DNA from: Paenibacillus qinlingensis
Lineage (GTDB): Bacteria > Bacillota > Bacilli > Paenibacillales > NBRC-103111
NCBI RefSeq assembly: GCF_013204845.1
Contig: NZ_JABMKY010000033.1
Span: forward strand, 16,481 to 80,480
Reading direction: 5' to 3'
DNA length: 64,000 bases
Part shown: positions 60,548-64,000 of the stretch, in pieces
How the letters are laid out: each line of letters starts with the position of its first letter
Position numbering within the stretch: position 1 is the first letter of the stretch
Notes under the pieces: model-generated
Database searches by the model: none
The model's input: only the letters and a program-made list of their open reading frames with translations
What the model was told of the DNA's origin: nothing
Position numbers and translations under genes: made by a program

Positions 60548-60566
60548 GATAACGATTATCATTATC
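60548..60566 (-). promoter_or_regulatory. Fur box
   Basis: On the minus strand GATAATGATAATCGTTATC matches the Fur consensus at 18 of 19 positions, directly upstream of the siderophore-binding lipoprotein gene. Confidence 0.88.
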
Positions 60567-60638
60567 GAAGATAAGTTTAACATCGTGTTTAACTTACTGC
60601 AAATAGACGATTTCCCGATTTCGGGATGGATTTATTCT

Positions 60639-61451
60639 TCATTCACCCGACTTTAGAGAAGTCGGTGACTTCCCGTAATGCTTTTTGAATAGCCTGCTGA
60701 AATAATAAGCATCTGGATAACCCACACTGCCTGCGATGTCCCTAACCGAGAAAGAGGTCGTCATCAACAGTTCATGAGCCACCTTCATCCTGTACTGAAT
60801 CAAATAATGGATAGGGCCCGTCCCTGTATACTTCTGAAAAATATGCGAAAAATACTTCGCCCTCATTTGATGCTGATCCGCTAAACTCTCCCAAGTGATC
60901 GACTCCATATAATGATGTCGGATGTATTCGATTGTCTGCTCCATCATCGAATGGCTTTCGCTATTTTGCAAATATCGCTCATACGTCAACACCTTATTTA
61001 CCAATTGGTACACTAACGATTTCTTCTCTAACAATTCTATATGGCCGAGCTCCGTTGCATACCGTCTCAATTGCTTCATGACTTGCAGTAGCGTCGCATC
61101 TAACTCAATATGCAGCAAGTTGACCTCTTTGGCCAACACCGACTCCTCCCGATCAGGGGCCACTGGCAAAAAATGAACAAGAAAATATTCGAATTCCGCA
61201 GAATGTACAGTTATCCCAAAATGGCGATTGTAGCCGCCCACCAACACCATACCCGGGCTCATCGAATAACTGCTGCCATCATAAATAAAATCAGCTTCGC
61301 CCCGTAGCGCAATAAGAATCCCGCTTTTCGTTGTGAGCTGCGCCTTATGTCCTTGATGCATACCTTCCCGAAGGAGGGATTGGTACACACCATGTATATC
61401 TATAGGCACCTGCAGGAAAAAGGCGGCTAACGCATCGTATTGATTCTCCAT
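60639..61451 (-). CDS. AraC-family regulator linked to siderophore uptake
   Basis: 270 residues: cupin-like N-terminal sensor (about 1-140) and C-terminal double helix-turn-helix (about 170-268) with WESLADQHQMRAKYFSHIFQKYTG and SVRDIAGSVGYPDAYYFSRLFK, ending in the standard GKSPTSLK. It lies just upstream of a Fur-boxed siderophore-binding lipoprotein on the same strand, mirroring the module at 13-14 kb. The likely role is to activate that gene when the iron chelate is present. Ribosome binding site GAGGGGG before the ATG. Confidence 0.9.
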   Translation of the reverse strand: MENQYDALAAFFLQVPIDIHGVYQSLLREGMHQGHKAQLTTKSGILIALRGEADFIYDGSSYSMSPGMVLVGGYNRHFGITVHSAEFEYFLVHFLPVAPDREESVLAKEVNLLHIELDATLLQVMKQLRRYATELGHIELLEKKSLVYQLVNKVLTYERYLQNSESHSMMEQTIEYIRHHYMESITWESLADQHQMRAKYFSHIFQKYTGTGPIHYLIQYRMKVAHELLMTTSFSVRDIAGSVGYPDAYYFSRLFKKHYGKSPTSLKSGE

Positions 61452-61539
61452 ACAGATCCCCCTCTAGTTGAGCGTTTATTTCCTTATTGTAAACGAGAAG
61501 CGAGGGTTGCTCAATGTTGGTTTGGGGAAAATAAGTTGC

Positions 61540-61576
61540 AAAAAGATCGTCCGATAGTTTTTCGGACAATCTTTTT
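61540..61576 (-). terminator. Intrinsic terminator of the SLH protein gene
   Basis: AAAAAGATCGTCCGA, loop, TTCGGACAATCTTTTT with one mismatch; A/T runs on both sides. Confidence 0.85.
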
Positions 61577-61604
61577 GTGTTGAAGCATATACCACAATAA
61601 CCAC

Positions 61605-64000
61605 TTAAATCAAACTCGATTTTTGCAGTAATCTCTGCATCATTGTTGCCACCTCAGCTCGGGTCATGTAACCCTTAGGCACTAGCAAAGTCTCGTTTCT
61701 CCCAAAAACAATGCCAGCCTGCAGATTATCCGCAACGCTGCTGTGCGCCCATGAGGACACTCCTGCTGCGTCTTCAAACGGACGAAGTATAGCGTCTGTC
61801 GATTGTTCGGACAACCCGTCCTTCAAACCGGTTATTGCCATCGCTTTGGCTAGAATAACCATGGCTTGCTCTCTCGTAATCGTGTCGTTCGGGCGGAACG
61901 TACCGTCTTCAAGACCATTGATCAACCGATATGAATAAGCCGTATTGACCGCACTGCTGTACCAATCTGCCGGTTTCACATCCGAGAATGGCGTTGCTCC
62001 ATTCTCTAACTTAAGGCCTAATCCACGAACAATGATGGTTGTAAATTCGGCACGGGTGATGGCTCGATCAGGACTGAACATACCATTACCTGTTCCATCC
62101 ACGACCATCCGAGATCCCATGTCATTAATAGCATTTTTACCCCAATGATTTGCCGCATCGGTAAATTCGAGCGGATGCCATACGACGGCATACGTACTGT
62201 TGGTCAAGCTGTTGATTTGGGCCTCATACTTCCCATTGGTATGTCGGACTTTCGTCGGTACATGACGCACTGAGCCATCCTTTTCAACTACAACGCCTGT
62301 AGTAATCTTGCTCGGATCAACCTCATCCGGAATGGCAATCGTTCTCTCCACATAGGCGTCGAATTTCGACACTTCAACGATTTTATCGCCATAGACGGCT
62401 CTCACCGTAAAGTTCAGGGGTTGGGCGACAAGCGCAAGTTGGCCATTGGCTGCAGCGCTCTCCACAACCTTTAACGTATCCGTTGTCGGAACCGCGATAT
62501 CAATTCGCACTTTAATGTCTTGCAGCGCTATTAACGCACCGACCTGCTCGGATATAGCGCCTATATTGATTTGTCGAGCTGGAAGTGTGTAAATCGCATA
62601 ATCGGTTTTGAACTCTAGAACGGCTTGCTTGTTCTCCATGTTCTTCACCATTTGACCGTTCAGTTCCCCAACGAAGATATCGAATTTTTGGCTGATCGGA
62701 ATCGTGACGACGGCATGTTGCCCTTCGGCTGCAAGCTTCTCATCCAGCTTTTTCTGATCCACAACCACCATCATTTCGGTCTGATTGTCTCGCGTCCCAA
62801 TCTTAGCGGTTCCCGCATTCTCGACCTTCCCATTAACAAGAATATCAACGCCTGTGCTCGTATCGACCGGAGCCGTTGGAGTGGAAGGTTCATATGGTTC
62901 ATATGGTTCATATGGCTCATATGGCGTGTTTGGAACTCTCGGAATGACGGCGTTCGATTCTGTGGAAGCTGCACTTCTCCCCGCACCGTTGATCGCTTTT
63001 ACCGTAAAGGTATAGCTCGTATCATTCGTCAATCCAGTGAAGGTTACCGGACTTGCTCCTCCGGTGATAACTATATTTCCCGGCGAAGCAGTCACTTCAT
63101 ATTCGGTAATCGTACTTCCACCGTTATCGCTCGGAGCCGTAAATGTAATCACAGCTTGTCCGTTACCCGCGACCGCCGTCACATTGGACGGCTCTCCCGG
63201 GATTGTTGACGGAGTCGCGCTAATTTGATTCGATGCCGCGCTCAAGCCGCCTAAGTTTTCTGATTTTACCACAAAGTAATAGGCGGTGCCGTTGGTCAGA
63301 TCTTGTACGCTGTAGGTAGAAGATGTGACTGTCGCTACTTCGATGATACTCGTTAGATCTGCATCCGTTGCCATATAAATATGATACTTCGTGGCATCCG
63401 ATACGGTATTCCAGCTCAGCGTGATTTGACGGTCGCCGACGTCAGCCGCAAGGTTTTGCGGATTTGCAGGAGCATTTGGCAAGTTCACAGCTTGCGTTAC
63501 GACAAACGTTACAGGTGTCATGTAATCTGCGAATACGGTGACCGTTGCCGTGTAGGTACCTGCCGTCAAACCATCCTTGCTACGAATGTCAAAGCTTGTT
63601 GATTCACCGCTAGTTAATGCAGAATCCGGCTGTGTAATTACAAAATCGTTAGCGCTTGCGCCACTAAGCGTGACCGACAGGTTGGCTAAGTCAGTACCTG
63701 TATTCATTATGGTAACGGGTCTCGTTTCTTGGCTACCCGATACGTATCCTTGAGTAAGGGCTGTTAATGTTTGATCCGTAATTGCAGAGATTCTATAGAC
63801 AAGCGACGCCGTGACCGTGATCGTCGCTGTCCCTTTTTTGCTGCTGTCCTCCGTCGATGTTGCCGTGATTGTATAATTCCCAGGCGTGGCGTCTGCCGCT
63901 ACGGTTACTTCCCCCGCGCTGTCCACCGTTACCTTCGCATTGTTGCTCGTCCATGTGACGGTCGTCGCCGCTCCTCCCACCGCATCTACCGTTGCAGTGA
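61605..64000 (-). CDS. S-layer-homology surface protein with Ig-like and fibronectin III domains (partial)
   Basis: C-terminal 798 residues of a larger secreted protein; the gene continues past the window edge. Domains in order: end of a bacterial Ig-like (BIG2-type) domain (TWTSNNAKVTVDSAGEVTV), an ASPM/choice-of-anchor-like beta domain (about 65-170), two fibronectin type III domains (about 175-260 and 265-350), a linker of four Y-E-P triplets in PYEPYEPYEPYEPSTP, a beta-rich region of about 250 residues, and three SLH motifs (about 615-790: HWGKNAINDMGSRMVV, DWYSSAVNTAYSYRLI, SWAHSSVADNLQAGIV). SLH motifs bind pyruvylated secondary cell-wall polymer, fixing the protein to the surface. Its function may be adhesion or polysaccharide binding; no catalytic domain is visible. 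Confidence 0.93.
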   Translation of the reverse strand, partial: TATVDAVGGAATTVTWTSNNAKVTVDSAGEVTVAADATPGNYTITATSTEDSSKKGTATITVTASLVYRISAITDQTLTALTQGYVSGSQETRPVTIMNTGTDLANLSVTLSGASANDFVITQPDSALTSGESTSFDIRSKDGLTAGTYTATVTVFADYMTPVTFVVTQAVNLPNAPANPQNLAADVGDRQITLSWNTVSDATKYHIYMATDADLTSIIEVATVTSSTYSVQDLTNGTAYYFVVKSENLGGLSAASNQISATPSTIPGEPSNVTAVAGNGQAVITFTAPSDNGGSTITEYEVTASPGNIVITGGASPVTFTGLTNDTSYTFTVKAINGAGRSAASTESNAVIPRVPNTPYEPYEPYEPYEPSTPTAPVDTSTGVDILVNGKVENAGTAKIGTRDNQTEMMVVVDQKKLDEKLAAEGQHAVVTIPISQKFDIFVGELNGQMVKNMENKQAVLEFKTDYAIYTLPARQINIGAISEQVGALIALQDIKVRIDIAVPTTDTLKVVESAAANGQLALVAQPLNFTVRAVYGDKIVEVSKFDAYVERTIAIPDEVDPSKITTGVVVEKDGSVRHVPTKVRHTNGKYEAQINSLTNSTYAVVWHPLEFTDAANHWGKNAINDMGSRMVVDGTGNGMFSPDRAITRAEFTTIIVRGLGLKLENGATPFSDVKPADWYSSAVNTAYSYRLINGLEDGTFRPNDTITREQAMVILAKAMAITGLKDGLSEQSTDAILRPFEDAAGVSSWAHSSVADNLQAGIVFGRNETLLVPKGYMTRAEVATMMQRLLQKSSLI

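Overview
The window looks like chromosome from a spore-forming, low-to-mid-GC Firmicute of the Paenibacillaceae, most likely Paenibacillus. This rests on strong AGGAGG-type ribosome binding sites, hairpin-plus-T-tract terminators after most genes, Fur boxes, PdaA and PrsA-like proteins, a general stress gene behind a SigB-type promoter, and an S-layer-homology protein. It is an inference from gene content; no rRNA or tRNA gene was seen. Both end genes (a UvrD-type helicase and an SLH surface protein) run off the window.

Layout. 1-5 kb: helicase end, an array of 52-bp hairpin repeats, the trxB-trxA-tpx thiol-peroxide operon behind OhrR-like palindromes, and a membrane-anchored PpiC foldase. 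5-13 kb: pdaA; a histidine kinase with a receiver-only regulator and a degenerate membrane HD-GYP protein; a divergent NarL-type regulator; and an operon of three secreted helical proteins with their own signal peptidase. 13-17 kb: AraC regulator, Fur box, siderophore binding lipoprotein and two permeases, no ATPase. 17-26 kb: repeat-rich gap, a 1222-residue transporter/HEAT/double cyclic-nucleotide-binding fusion, small proteins, an alarmone synthetase, a chemoreceptor and a candidate membrane terpene cyclase. 26-34 kb: an amino-acid/peptide operon, a pyrimidine-rich tract, a group II intron tail, ccdC and a Fur-boxed ferredoxin-NADP reductase. 34-49 kb: OmpR-type two-component pair with a divergent secreted protein, MFS pump, nuclease lipoprotein, DUF2334/FG-GAP protein, HxlR with a divergent reductase and DsbA-like protein, and two GGDEF proteins. 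49-64 kb: rhamnogalacturonan lyase, a TerD/TerA/M48-ankyrin cluster, stress protein, GNAT, a second siderophore SBP/AraC pair and the SLH protein.

The most unusual structure lies between the genes. Seven intergenic regions carry the same design: four 21-bp quasi-palindromes whose starts are 51, 62 and 51 bp apart (one copy 51-63-51). Two other sequence families, unrelated in sequence, use the same or nearly the same geometry (51-61-50 and 50-55-51). Most copies lie between convergent genes. I know of no described element with this layout.

Other candidates for undescribed systems are the secreted-trio/signal-peptidase/two-component cluster near 6-13 kb and the TerD-TerA-M48-ankyrin operon near 52.6-57.7 kb.
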